In this document: positions 18,001 to 25,582 of the stretch, in pieces
Position numbering within the stretch: the first letter of the stretch is position 1
Layout of the letters: every line of letters begins with the position of its first letter
NCBI GenBank assembly: GCA_016934255.1
Contig: JAFGTG010000118.1
Coordinates: 1 to 47,477 of the forward strand
Reading direction: 5' to 3'
Source: Sedimentisphaerales bacterium
Lineage (GTDB): Bacteria > Planctomycetota > Phycisphaerae > Sedimentisphaerales > Anaerobacaceae
Length of the DNA stretch: 47,477 bases
Translations under genes and position numbers: made by a program
Notes under the pieces: model-generated
The model's input: only the letters and a program-made list of their open reading frames with translations
The model's database searches: none
Told to the model about the DNA's origin: nothing

Positions 18001-18438
18001 TCATACGTGATGAACAATTACTGGGAAACCAACTACAAGGCCGGCCAGGAAGGCCCGACCACGTTCCGTTATTCCATTACGCCCCATCAGGCATTCGATT
18101 CCGGTGCGTCGGCAAGATTCGGCGTCGAGTGCAGTCAACCCTTCATCGTCGTACCGGTTGATGAGAAAACGCCCGCTCGAGCCTCCGAATTAATCGTCGA
18201 GCCAACGAATATCACCGTCTCGACCTTCAAGCCCAGCGAGGACGGCAACGCTCGAATCGTACGGTTGTTCAACGCAAGCGGACGAACGGAGAAAGTGACC
18301 CTTACCTGGGCCAGGCCGGAATCGCAAACCGTCTGGCGAAGTAATCTGGCGGAAGAAAAAGGCCCCAGGCTTGTCGGACCAATCGAGATGGTGGCGTATG
18401 AAATTGTCACCTTACGCGTTTCTGAACCGGGAGAATGA
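15076..18438 (+). CDS. GH38-like alpha-mannosidase-family enzyme with N-terminal PL4/CBM-like domain, secreted
   Basis: 1120 aa from the ATG at 15076, favoured over GTG at 15067 because GGAG lies 8 nt upstream. A signal peptide is followed by about 180 residues (L-L-W-E-I-G-K-A-D...E-F) resembling the third, carbohydrate-binding-like domain of PL4 rhamnogalacturonan lyases. The GH38 catalytic domain begins with H309-S-H311-V-D313-I-G-Y, the zinc-binding motif, and D428 in I-T-D-V-P-G-Y is the probable nucleophile. The beta-rich C-terminus matches glycosyl hydrolase 38 C-terminal domains. Family members hydrolyse alpha-mannosides, but distant members act on other sugars and the PL4-like module suggests a pectin-like or rhamnose-containing target. 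It leads an operon; the next gene starts 4 nt after its stop. Confidence 0.83.
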   Translation: MKHIRPTKVTSFVLLLCVCLSGPALGQNHLLWEIGKADNNTAEFALGPDRSNQYSTRFPYDAMFVAGQSDPKNDWPYIQPGPADVWAGSQSHTFTILFGFKTAPTQGQNELVLDLVDTHSALPPRMEIKINEASYIRELPRGAGDASAHGEIDKGRECRVVIGFPAKVLKAGNNHITITSLAGSWILYDYVGLTVPSGAEPGPVDPTTRLLNVLTQPYLVQGKEGKLYQPVLASVLHIGDPVEAGIRINGEEPITQSLEPGYKVIEGLTPAVETSTSVEVEVEVAGQSMGKQALTIEPVRKWHVWLLHHSHVDIGYTHVQTEVEQKHWQYFKQVIDLARTTTEYPKGSAFKWNTEVLWAVDSYLKQASPEDRETFIKAVKNGWIGLDALYGNELTALCRPEELIHLVEYAQMLRKHYEVTIDSAMITDVPGYTWGIVPILAQSGVKYFSVGPNRGHRIGYTLSTWGDKPFYWESPCGKHKILCWVAGEGYSFFHSGRLDGGRLFDYLSRLADAKYPYDMVQLRYSIGGDNGPPDPDLSQFVKDWNAKYAYPKLIVATTSEMFRAFEQKYGDKLSRIRGDFTPYWEDGAGSSAAETAINRNAAERLVQAETLWAMLDPEHYPAEQFYEAWRSVILYDEHTWGAHCSISQPDSDFTKAQWKIKQAFALNAEVQSYNLLNNALAKHRTTEKNVTAIDVFNTSSWNRTDLVILPKSISVPGGIITEIDGKNVKSQRLSTDELAFLAENVAPFSAKRFIFQSGKASAPDNVTAHGAELNNGVISLTVNDQTGAIQSLKWKGLDAELVNQDTDLGLNDYFYVAGREPTNPKRNGAVQISVKERGPLIASLLIESDAPGCNKLTRELRLIDGIDRVDIIDVIDKQKIYEQEAVHLAFAFNVPDGVIRMNTPWAVVRPEADQLAGACKNYFTVQRWIDISNADYGVTLATPDAPLIEVGALTNDPRGKSVGWIKEIKPSSTIYSYVMNNYWETNYKAGQEGPTTFRYSITPHQAFDSGASARFGVECSQPFIVVPVDEKTPARASELIVEPTNITVSTFKPSEDGNARIVRLFNASGRTEKVTLTWARPESQTVWRSNLAEEKGPRLVGPIEMVAYEIVTLRVSEPGE

Positions 18439-18442
18439 AAAT

Positions 18443-19663
18443 ATGACGATGACATCACGAGAGCGAGTCCTGGCGGCGTTGAATCATAACGAAACGGACC
18501 GAGTGCCCGTGGATTTTTCAGGGCATCGCTCGTCGGGCATCGCGGCCATTGCTTATCCGAAGCTGCGAGAATACCTCGGTTTGCCGCCCAGGCCGATTCG
18601 CGTGTATGACGTCATACAACAATTAGCGATTGTAGATGAAGACGTGCTGGATCGATTCGGTGTGGATACCATCGAGCTGGGGCGAGGCTTTGCACAGGAA
18701 GACGAATCCTGGACGCCGTGGACGTTGCCGGATGGCACGGCGTGTTTCGTACCCGCCTGGACGCGACTTCAACGAGAAGAACGTCGCTGGGTCATACAAT
18801 CGGAGAACGGCAGGATTCTGGCCCACATGCCGGATGGAGCGATCTACTTCGAGCAAACGTATTTTCCTTTTCTCGAAGGCGACGATCTCGACGCCGTTTC
18901 CGAGGCCCTTCAGGAATCTATGTGGACGGCAGTCGCCAGCCCGCCCGGACCGATGGATAGCCAGGCATTCGCCGAGGGCGCAAAACAATTCAGAACCCAA
19001 ACGGATCGAGCGATCATCGGATTGTTCGGGGGCAATCTCTTCGAGATCGGACAGTTCTTTTATCGCAATGATTTGTTTATGATGTTGCTGGCCGCTGAGC
19101 CGCAACGCGCTCATCGCTTCCTCGATAAGCTCGTCGAAATCCATATGGCCAATCTCGAACAATTCTTAAGATCGGTCGGAGAGTCTATCGATATCATTCT
19201 CTTCGGGGACGACCTCGGGATGCAAACCGGCCCGATGATGTCGCCGAAGATGTATTGCGAATTCTTCAAACCGCGACATACCTTACTCTGGAACCGCGCG
19301 AAAGAATTAGCCGACGTGAAGGTTATGCTCCACTGTTGCGGCGGCGTTCGGGAGCTCCTACCTCATTTGATCGAAGCCGGTCTCGACGCCATCAATCCGG
19401 TTCAGATCAGTTGTGCCGGCATGGACGCGGCGGAATTGAAGGCGAAGTTCGGCCGGGACCTCACCTTTTGGGGCGGCGGCTGCGATACAAGGGACATCCT
19501 GCCAAACGGCACGCCTGAGCAGATTCAGGAGCATGTTAAGCAACAGGTCGAGATACTCCAACCCGGCGGTGGGTTCGTGTTCCAGCAAGTACACAATATT
19601 CTGGCAAACGTATCGTCAAAAAATATCGTGACAATGTTCGACGCTGTCAACGACGGATTGTAA
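18443..19663 (+). CDS. URO-D superfamily protein (methyltransferase-like), second copy
   Basis: 406 aa from the ATG at 18443, with GGGAG 9 nt upstream lying inside the end of the GH38 gene, so translation is probably coupled. It is clearly paralogous to the protein encoded at 9460-10626 (S-R-E-R-V-L-A-A-L-N-H; G-D-D-L-G-M-Q-T-G-P; I-N-P-V-Q-I-S; F-W-G-G-G-x-D-T). It has H297-C-C299-G at the zinc-motif position and V-H-N-I near the end, again without the A-P-G-C cysteine. It is cytoplasmic. It lies between an exported glycosidase and an SSS symporter, repeating the glycosidase/transporter/URO-D grouping of the opposite operon. HemE activity is unlikely because the two copies sit in sugar operons and carry the H-x-C motif. 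Confidence 0.85.
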   Translation: MTMTSRERVLAALNHNETDRVPVDFSGHRSSGIAAIAYPKLREYLGLPPRPIRVYDVIQQLAIVDEDVLDRFGVDTIELGRGFAQEDESWTPWTLPDGTACFVPAWTRLQREERRWVIQSENGRILAHMPDGAIYFEQTYFPFLEGDDLDAVSEALQESMWTAVASPPGPMDSQAFAEGAKQFRTQTDRAIIGLFGGNLFEIGQFFYRNDLFMMLLAAEPQRAHRFLDKLVEIHMANLEQFLRSVGESIDIILFGDDLGMQTGPMMSPKMYCEFFKPRHTLLWNRAKELADVKVMLHCCGGVRELLPHLIEAGLDAINPVQISCAGMDAAELKAKFGRDLTFWGGGCDTRDILPNGTPEQIQEHVKQQVEILQPGGGFVFQQVHNILANVSSKNIVTMFDAVNDGL

Positions 19664-19681
19664 TCCACAGGAATACCTTGC

Positions 19682-21487
19682 ATGAGCCCAATTGATTACG
19701 GCATCATTCTCGTCTATTTTGCGGTCGTGATTGGATTGGGCTTCTGGTATCAAAAGCGAGCGTCGAAAAGCCTGGGGGCCTATTTCCTGGGCGGTAAGAA
19801 TATCCACTGGCTGGCGCTGGCGATGTCCGGCTCGGTCTCCAATTTCGATATCACCGGCACGATGTGGATCATCTCCATTCTGTACGTTCTCGGCATGAAG
19901 TCGATGTGGCATCATTGGATGTGGGGCTTTCTGATGGGCGCCTTTTTCATGAGCTATATGGGCAAATGGGTACGCCGTTCGAACGTCATGACGGCCGCTG
20001 AGTGGATGCAAACCCGTTTCGGCTCGGGAACCGCCGGTAAACTCGCTCGTACAACGTCGGCGCTGATCGCGGTGCTGTTCACCGCCTGTTTCATCGGTTA
20101 CGCCTACCAGGGTATCGGCAAGTTTGCTGCGGTGTATATTCCGCTGGAAACGCTGGCCGAGCACACGACGTCGGCGTTCCTTCAAAAGCTCGTCACCCAA
20201 CACGAACCCGCATTCCTCGCTCTGGTCATCATCTCGCTGACCACGCTCTATGTGATTCTCGGCGGTCTCTACAGCGTAGTATTCACCGATGTCATTCAAA
20301 CAATCGTCCTAACCGTCGGTAGCCTCTTCGTCGCTTCACTCGCATGGGCCCGTCTGACCCCATCGGCGCTGGCCTCGCTACCGGCCGATTGGAGTTCCCT
20401 GGCGGTCCCATGGCGCATCGACCGTCTGGCCGGGACGGACAATGCCCACTTCCAGTTCTTCGGCGCGCTCGTCATTTTCTGGGTGATCAAAGGCTTGCTC
20501 TTAAATCTCGGCGGGCCGGCTCAAATGTACGACGCGCAGCGTTTCCTGGCCGCACGGAACTCGCGCGATGCGGCCAAGATCGGCGCCGCCTGGAGTCTCT
20601 TTCTTATTGTCCGCTGGGCGATGTGTGCCGGGATCGCCCTGCTGGCCGTCACCGGCGTGGCCGGCGTCACCGACTCGGAAAAGGTCATGCCCCTCGTCCT
20701 GCTCGAATTTTTGCCGGCGGGTATCCGGGGCATCGTTATCGCCGGCCTGCTCGCCGCCTTTATGTCCACCTTCAGTTCCACCGTCAACAGCGGCGCATCC
20801 TTTATTGTGCGCGATTTTTGGCAAACCTATCTCCGGCCCCACGCGTCCGATCAACAGGCGGTGCGCTTCAGCTACTTCGCCACCCTTTTTATCGTCGCGC
20901 TCGGCATCGTCATCGGTCTCAACGCCGGATCGATCGCCCAGATATGGAACTGGATGATGATGGCGCTCAGTGCAGGGGTGGTCGTGCCGAACGTGCTACG
21001 GTGGTACTGGTGGCGGATAAACGGCTGGGGCTACACGCTCGGGACGCTGGCCGGCATCCTCCTGTCACTCGTGGCGCTGTTCGTTAAGGATGCGCCAACC
21101 TATTATGTATTTCCCTCGATATGCCTGGCCTCGCTCGTTGCGAGTATCGTCGTCTCTCTGGCGACGCCCCCGGTTGAACGTGACATTCTCACTCGCTTCT
21201 ATCAATCGATTCGACCTTTTGGTTCCTGGAAACCGATTGCGGCTCTATCTCCGGAGGAATCTTCATCCAGATCGAAATCCGAAAGCCTTTCGTTGACTCT
21301 CGTAAATGTCGTGCTTGGAATGATTGCGATCACAGGTTTGTATTTGTTCCCTATGTATCTTGTCGGTCATTGGTACGTTCGCTCGGCAGTATGGTTTATC
21401 ACGGCGCTGGCTGCTATTATAATCTTAAAGTTTACCTGGTATCGATATCTTCCCGCTCCGGCAGAAGAAGGGGATGTTGAAGAGTAA
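19682..21487 (+). CDS. Sodium:solute symporter (SSS family)
   Basis: 601 aa with about 13-14 hydrophobic segments. The N-terminal helix pattern D-Y-G-I-I-L-V-Y-F-A-V-V-I-G-L-G-F is followed by Y-F-L-G-G-K-N-I-H-W, the usual SSS first-loop motif. G-G-L-Y-S-V-V-F-T-D-V-I-Q (about residues 195-207) is the conserved segment near the sodium site, and A-A-F-M-S-T-F-S-S-T-V-N-S-G-A-S matches the helix-8 signature. Members couple sodium entry to uptake of sugars and other solutes. It starts 18 nt after the URO-D gene and ends 14 nt before the GH95 gene, so it likely imports the sugar released by the GH38-like and GH95-like enzymes. Confidence 0.92.
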   Translation: MSPIDYGIILVYFAVVIGLGFWYQKRASKSLGAYFLGGKNIHWLALAMSGSVSNFDITGTMWIISILYVLGMKSMWHHWMWGFLMGAFFMSYMGKWVRRSNVMTAAEWMQTRFGSGTAGKLARTTSALIAVLFTACFIGYAYQGIGKFAAVYIPLETLAEHTTSAFLQKLVTQHEPAFLALVIISLTTLYVILGGLYSVVFTDVIQTIVLTVGSLFVASLAWARLTPSALASLPADWSSLAVPWRIDRLAGTDNAHFQFFGALVIFWVIKGLLLNLGGPAQMYDAQRFLAARNSRDAAKIGAAWSLFLIVRWAMCAGIALLAVTGVAGVTDSEKVMPLVLLEFLPAGIRGIVIAGLLAAFMSTFSSTVNSGASFIVRDFWQTYLRPHASDQQAVRFSYFATLFIVALGIVIGLNAGSIAQIWNWMMMALSAGVVVPNVLRWYWWRINGWGYTLGTLAGILLSLVALFVKDAPTYYVFPSICLASLVASIVVSLATPPVERDILTRFYQSIRPFGSWKPIAALSPEESSSRSKSESLSLTLVNVVLGMIAITGLYLFPMYLVGHWYVRSAVWFITALAAIIILKFTWYRYLPAPAEEGDVEE

Positions 21488-21501
21488 AAGGAGTAGTCAT
21501 T

Positions 21502-23808
21502 ATGACACGTTCCAAGTTTTCGTGCATTTTTCTTGCCTTATTTACAATGTCCATTGCAAGCGTCGTTTCGGCTCTGCCTCTTTCAGAGCACGGTTTGCAT
21601 TACAAAGAGCCGGCAACGGTCTGGGACGAAGCCATGCCGCTCGGCAATGGTTTGCTTGGGGCACTGGTTTGGGGGGATGGCAAGCCGTTGCACATTTCGC
21701 TCGATCGTACGGACCTCTGGGACCTCCGGCCTGTTCCGGAATTTCATACGGAAGAATACTCCTATCAAATGATGCGACAATGGGTACGTGAACGCCGGCT
21801 CGATGATCTCCATCGCCTCTATGATAAACCTTATGGGAACGCCGGTCCGACGAAAATCCCCGCCGGGCGCATCGAGCTAACGCTTGGGAACGATCCGGCT
21901 TTCGAGAAGGCATCGCTGGACCTCGCCCAAGCGATGACAACGGTCTCTTTCAAGAACGGCGACCGGGTGCGCGTTTTTGTTCACGCCACGGAACTCTTCG
22001 GGATGATTCAGGCCGAAACGAAAGAATCCATTCATCTGCAACTTCGGGTTCCCCCATTTGCCGGCAAGGTGACGGAAGAAGCCGGGGCGGGCAAGATCAG
22101 CGCCGGCGATCTGGCGAGCTTAAGGTATAAACCACCGATTGAAGCAAGCGGCGAGAATTGGAAGAGCTACCTCCAGGAAGGATGGGGCGGATTTGAATTC
22201 GCCGTAGCGATTGCCTGGCGAAAGTCGGAAGGTGCCTGGCTCGGAGCCTGGTCGATGGCGACGTCGAATGAATCGCTGGAGCCGGAAAAGACTGCCCTTT
22301 CGAATTGCCTCAAGTTGCTGGATACGGGATTCGCTTCAGCAATATCCACGCATCGTCAATGGTGGGATGCCTATTGGGACCGGTCTTCTGTTCGGGTGCC
22401 CAATCCGATCATCGAAAGACAATGGTATCTGGAGATGTACAAATTCGGCTCGGCGGCCCGGCCCGATACGCCGCCCATTACTCTCCAGGGCCCCTGGACG
22501 GCGGATAATATGAAGATTCCACCCTGGAAGGGGGACTACCATCACGATTTGAATACGGAACTGTGCTATTGGCCCGCCTATAGCGGCAACCAGCTTGACG
22601 GCGCTTACGGATTTGTGAACTGGCTCTGGCAAACACGGGATACTGCAAGGGCTTGGACGAAACGATTCTTCGATCTGCCGGGTTTGAACGTGCCAATGAC
22701 AGCGGACCTGAACCAGGAGCAGATTGGCGGCTGGCATCAATACACGCATTCCGCAACGACCGCCGCCTGGCTGGCCCATCATTTCTATTTGCATTGGCGA
22801 TACAGCATGGACCGGGACTTTCTCAAGAACCGGGCCTATCCGTGGCTTCGCGAGACGTGTGTCTTTTTGGAGGCGGTCACTGAGAAGGGACCGGATGGTA
22901 AACGCACGCTGCCTCTTAGCTCGTCGCCGGAGATCAACGACAATAAGCTCAATGCGTGGTTTCCGACGATTACGAATTATGATCTGGCCCTGATTCGCTG
23001 GGCCTTCGAGAAAGCCGCGGAACTCGCCGACGAAGTCGGCGAAGCGAAACAGGCACAGCATTGGAGACAAGTGCTTGACGAAATGCCTGATTTAGCCCTG
23101 GATGCGAACGATAAGAAGCTCCTCGTTGCGAAAGACTACCCGTTACCGTTTTCACACCGGCATTTTTCGCACCTCATGGCGTTTCACCCGCTGGGTCTGA
23201 TCTGCTGGGAAAACGGCTCGGAAGACCAGGCAACCATCAAGGCGTCGATGACCGATCTCGACGAAAAAGGAACATCGCAATGGTGCGGCTACAGCTTCAG
23301 TTGGCTGGCCTCTCTGGCGGCGCGGGCGCGAGACGGAGAAAAAGCCGCTAAGGCTCTGGAGATATTCGCCTCAGCCTTTTGCCTGCGCAACAGCTTTCAT
23401 TGCAACGGCGACCAGTCCGGCAAAGGCTATTCCAACTATCGCTATCGACCGTTCACTCTGGAGGGTAACTTTGCCTCGGCGGCGGGTCTGAACGAAATGT
23501 TATTGCAAAGCTACTCCGGTACGATCCGAGTCTTCCCGGCCATTCCGGCAAGTTGGAAAGACGTCTCCTTTCAGACACTCCGCGCTGAGGGAGCATTCCT
23601 CGTCTCTGCGGTCCGGCGGAACGGCTTAATACAAACCGTGGAAATCCATTCCGAGAAAGGCGGTCTTTGCCGGATTGAAAATCCGTTCGAACGAACGAAT
23701 TACGAACTCAGCGGCATCCCACGGGATACCATAGGTCGAGAAGGAAACGATTTGCTATTCAAAACAACCGCTGGGCAGAAAATAATTCTATCGAGAAAGA
23801 CAGATTAA
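21502..23808 (+). CDS. GH95-like alpha-L-fucosidase/galactosidase-family enzyme, secreted
   Basis: 768 aa; AAAGGAG precedes the ATG and a signal peptide spans about 1-24. The mature protein begins with the GH95 N-terminal pattern L-H-Y-K-E-P-A-T-V-W-D-E-A-M-P-L-G-N-G. The (alpha/alpha)6 domain has S-S-S-P-E477, matching the family's acid glutamate, and E-G-N-F-A-S-A-A-G-L-N-E-M-L-L-Q-S near the end. Canonical GH95 (AfcA) uses N-x-N plus an Asp in D-G-N-F; here these positions read N351-T-E353 and E654-G-N-F. Activity may therefore differ from 1,2-alpha-L-fucosidase. It is the last gene of the operon; about 170 bp with a palindromic repeat separate it from the next gene. Confidence 0.82.
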   Translation: MTRSKFSCIFLALFTMSIASVVSALPLSEHGLHYKEPATVWDEAMPLGNGLLGALVWGDGKPLHISLDRTDLWDLRPVPEFHTEEYSYQMMRQWVRERRLDDLHRLYDKPYGNAGPTKIPAGRIELTLGNDPAFEKASLDLAQAMTTVSFKNGDRVRVFVHATELFGMIQAETKESIHLQLRVPPFAGKVTEEAGAGKISAGDLASLRYKPPIEASGENWKSYLQEGWGGFEFAVAIAWRKSEGAWLGAWSMATSNESLEPEKTALSNCLKLLDTGFASAISTHRQWWDAYWDRSSVRVPNPIIERQWYLEMYKFGSAARPDTPPITLQGPWTADNMKIPPWKGDYHHDLNTELCYWPAYSGNQLDGAYGFVNWLWQTRDTARAWTKRFFDLPGLNVPMTADLNQEQIGGWHQYTHSATTAAWLAHHFYLHWRYSMDRDFLKNRAYPWLRETCVFLEAVTEKGPDGKRTLPLSSSPEINDNKLNAWFPTITNYDLALIRWAFEKAAELADEVGEAKQAQHWRQVLDEMPDLALDANDKKLLVAKDYPLPFSHRHFSHLMAFHPLGLICWENGSEDQATIKASMTDLDEKGTSQWCGYSFSWLASLAARARDGEKAAKALEIFASAFCLRNSFHCNGDQSGKGYSNYRYRPFTLEGNFASAAGLNEMLLQSYSGTIRVFPAIPASWKDVSFQTLRAEGAFLVSAVRRNGLIQTVEIHSEKGGLCRIENPFERTNYELSGIPRDTIGREGNDLLFKTTAGQKIILSRKTD

Positions 23809-23885
23809 ATTTCAAACACGAACAAGTTTTATATAGAGCGAATGCGGTAGTTAACTGTTATTATTTCAAACAGATTGTATCACTC

Positions 23886-23957
23886 TGTCATCCCTGCGAA
23901 AGCAGGGATCCAGGAACGTAGCGTCATTAATGGATTCCCGCTTTCGCGGGAATGACA
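23886..23957. repeat. Double-hairpin palindromic repeat, copy 1
   Basis: Two 27-bp near-complementary arms (tgtcatccc... and ...gggaatgaca) enclose an 18-bp spacer. Each arm forms its own 8-bp stem: the left around a GAAA loop, the right around TTTC. The same element occurs at 39425-39495 and 41102-41172 in the same orientation. It is non-coding. Confidence 0.85.
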
Positions 23958-23982
23958 AATTGTTGTAGTAGGAAAGGAGTAT

Positions 23983-24606
23983 ATGTCACGGACGTGTGGC
24001 GTTGCGATAACGGTGTTTGGGTGCGGATGGGTCCTGATGGGCCTGGAGATTGTCGGCGGTCGAATGCTGTCGCCGGACTTCGGCAGCGGCGTTTGGACGT
24101 GGGGGAGTATCATCAGCGTCTTCCTGGCGGCGCTCAGCATTGGTTATTTCGTAGGCGGGCTGCTGTCTCAGCGATGTCCGAACGGCTTGGGATTGGCCGT
24201 GGTTATCTTCGCCGCGGCGATCTCCATCGTGCCCGTCGCGATCTGGCATCGCACGGCAAGCGGCTGGTTCGCCGATCTCGGCCTGCATGAGCGCTGGGGG
24301 GCGCTTCTCGCGGCAACAGCCTTGTTCTTCGTCCCCAGCATGCTGTTGGGGATGGTCTCGCCTTACGCCGTTCGTTTGGTCACTCAGGACGTCACAACCG
24401 TTGGAACAAAGGCGGGTACCCTGTACGCTATATCGACGGTGGGCAGTTGTCTCGGATGTCTGTTTACGTCGTTCTATCTCATTCTCTGGATGGGCATCCA
24501 GCGAATCTTGTATTTGTCCAGCGGCGTTTTGGTGCTGATCGCTCTGCTGCAATTAGTCACATGGCACATCGAAAAAAGTCAAACCACAGGAGATGAAACA
24601 AGATGA
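23983..24606 (+). CDS. Membrane half of a split spermidine-synthase-like protein
   Basis: 207 aa with about six hydrophobic helices. GGAAAGGAG lies just before the ATG. The sequence (L-M-G-L-E-I-V-G-G-R-M-L-S-P-D-F-G, then L-L-G-M-V-S-P-Y-A-V-R-L) is that of the membrane domain of 'fused MFS/spermidine synthase' proteins, where it precedes a methyltransferase-like domain in one polypeptide. Here the two parts are separate genes: its stop overlaps the next start as ATGA, so they are translationally coupled and probably interact. Function in this group is not established. A palindromic repeat ends 25 bp before the gene. Confidence 0.8.
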   Translation: MSRTCGVAITVFGCGWVLMGLEIVGGRMLSPDFGSGVWTWGSIISVFLAALSIGYFVGGLLSQRCPNGLGLAVVIFAAAISIVPVAIWHRTASGWFADLGLHERWGALLAATALFFVPSMLLGMVSPYAVRLVTQDVTTVGTKAGTLYAISTVGSCLGCLFTSFYLILWMGIQRILYLSSGVLVLIALLQLVTWHIEKSQTTGDETR

Positions 24607-25559
24607 AACTTAAATTTTCCATAATAGCGATAATCGCAATGATAACGGGAATCGCCGGTATTGCCTCAGCGGTTGAAGCAGACCAGGGATGGGCGATTCT
24701 TGAGCAAAACGATTCTTCGTCTGAGGGGTATAAGGTCTTACTGGAAAAAGAGAGCCTGTATCATTATATCCGTGTCGTCGAATCCGGCGGTGTTCGTCAC
24801 TTACAGTTCCGTCGGTCCGGCGGCGAATACGAGGAATCGGCGGTGAATATCCACAATCCGCTGGAATTCGAGATGTATTACTATTCTCTCATGTTCGCCG
24901 GTTTTGCCCATAAGCCGGATCCCAAGAGGATACTTTTCATTGGACTGGGTGGAGGAACCGTACCGATGGCGATTCATCATTACTTTCCCGATGTGCCGAT
25001 TGATAATATCGAGCTTGATCCCGACGTCGTCGAGGCGGCTAAAAAGTACTTCGGCTTCAAAGAAGATAACTGCATGAAGGTCTATGTCCGCGACGGGCGC
25101 GTGCAGGCCCGGCGGCTTCTGCGGGATAAGGCCAAATACGACGTTATCTTCGTGGATGCATTCCGCGGCGGATATATCCCTTACCACCTGACGACCAAAG
25201 AGTTCATTGAAATAATGAAATCGCTTTTAACGCCGGAGGGGATCGTCGTCAGTAATCTGCGTCCCGGATTCGAGTCTTACCATTACCACCGGCGCACCTT
25301 CGACGCCGTTTTCACGAACCAGTACGCCTACGGATCGGGCAGCAACGTCGCCGTGATCGTGGATACACGGGACAAGCCTTTGACGACGGAAGAATTGCTC
25401 GCCACGGCACGCAAACTGCAAAAGGACAAGCAATTTACTGTCAATCTTCCGGCCATAATTGAAAGCGAAGAATCGCCGGACGATTACGAGCGCCAAGGCC
25501 CCATTCTCACGGACGATTATGCCCCAACGGACGTGCTTCGGGGCATACCACGCGACTGA
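24603..25559 (+). CDS. Spermidine-synthase-like (SAM-fold) protein with N-terminal export signal
   Basis: 318 aa. Residues 1-23 form a signal peptide or membrane anchor ending in A-S-A. The rest is a Rossmann-type methyltransferase fold: F-I-G-L-G-G-G-T (about 112-119) for SAM/dcSAM, I-E-L-D-P-D-V-V (136-143), and D-V-I-F-V-D-A-F (180-187). True spermidine synthases have D-x-x-D at the last site and Q-x-x-E in the binding pocket; here the second Asp is absent (D185-A-F-R), so aminopropyl transfer is doubtful. Its start overlaps the upstream membrane-domain stop (ATGA) and the next gene begins 23 nt downstream. The probable extracytoplasmic location is odd for a SAM-dependent enzyme. Confidence 0.82.
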   Translation: MKLKFSIIAIIAMITGIAGIASAVEADQGWAILEQNDSSSEGYKVLLEKESLYHYIRVVESGGVRHLQFRRSGGEYEESAVNIHNPLEFEMYYYSLMFAGFAHKPDPKRILFIGLGGGTVPMAIHHYFPDVPIDNIELDPDVVEAAKKYFGFKEDNCMKVYVRDGRVQARRLLRDKAKYDVIFVDAFRGGYIPYHLTTKEFIEIMKSLLTPEGIVVSNLRPGFESYHYHRRTFDAVFTNQYAYGSGSNVAVIVDTRDKPLTTEELLATARKLQKDKQFTVNLPAIIESEESPDDYERQGPILTDDYAPTDVLRGIPRD

Positions 25560-25582
25560 AATGACATAAAGGAGCCGATAAA

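Noticed and set aside
9460-19663. URO-D proteins as HemE in heme synthesis
   Set aside because: Two copies lie in sugar operons, carry the H-x-C-G motif that HemE lacks, and no other heme gene is near.
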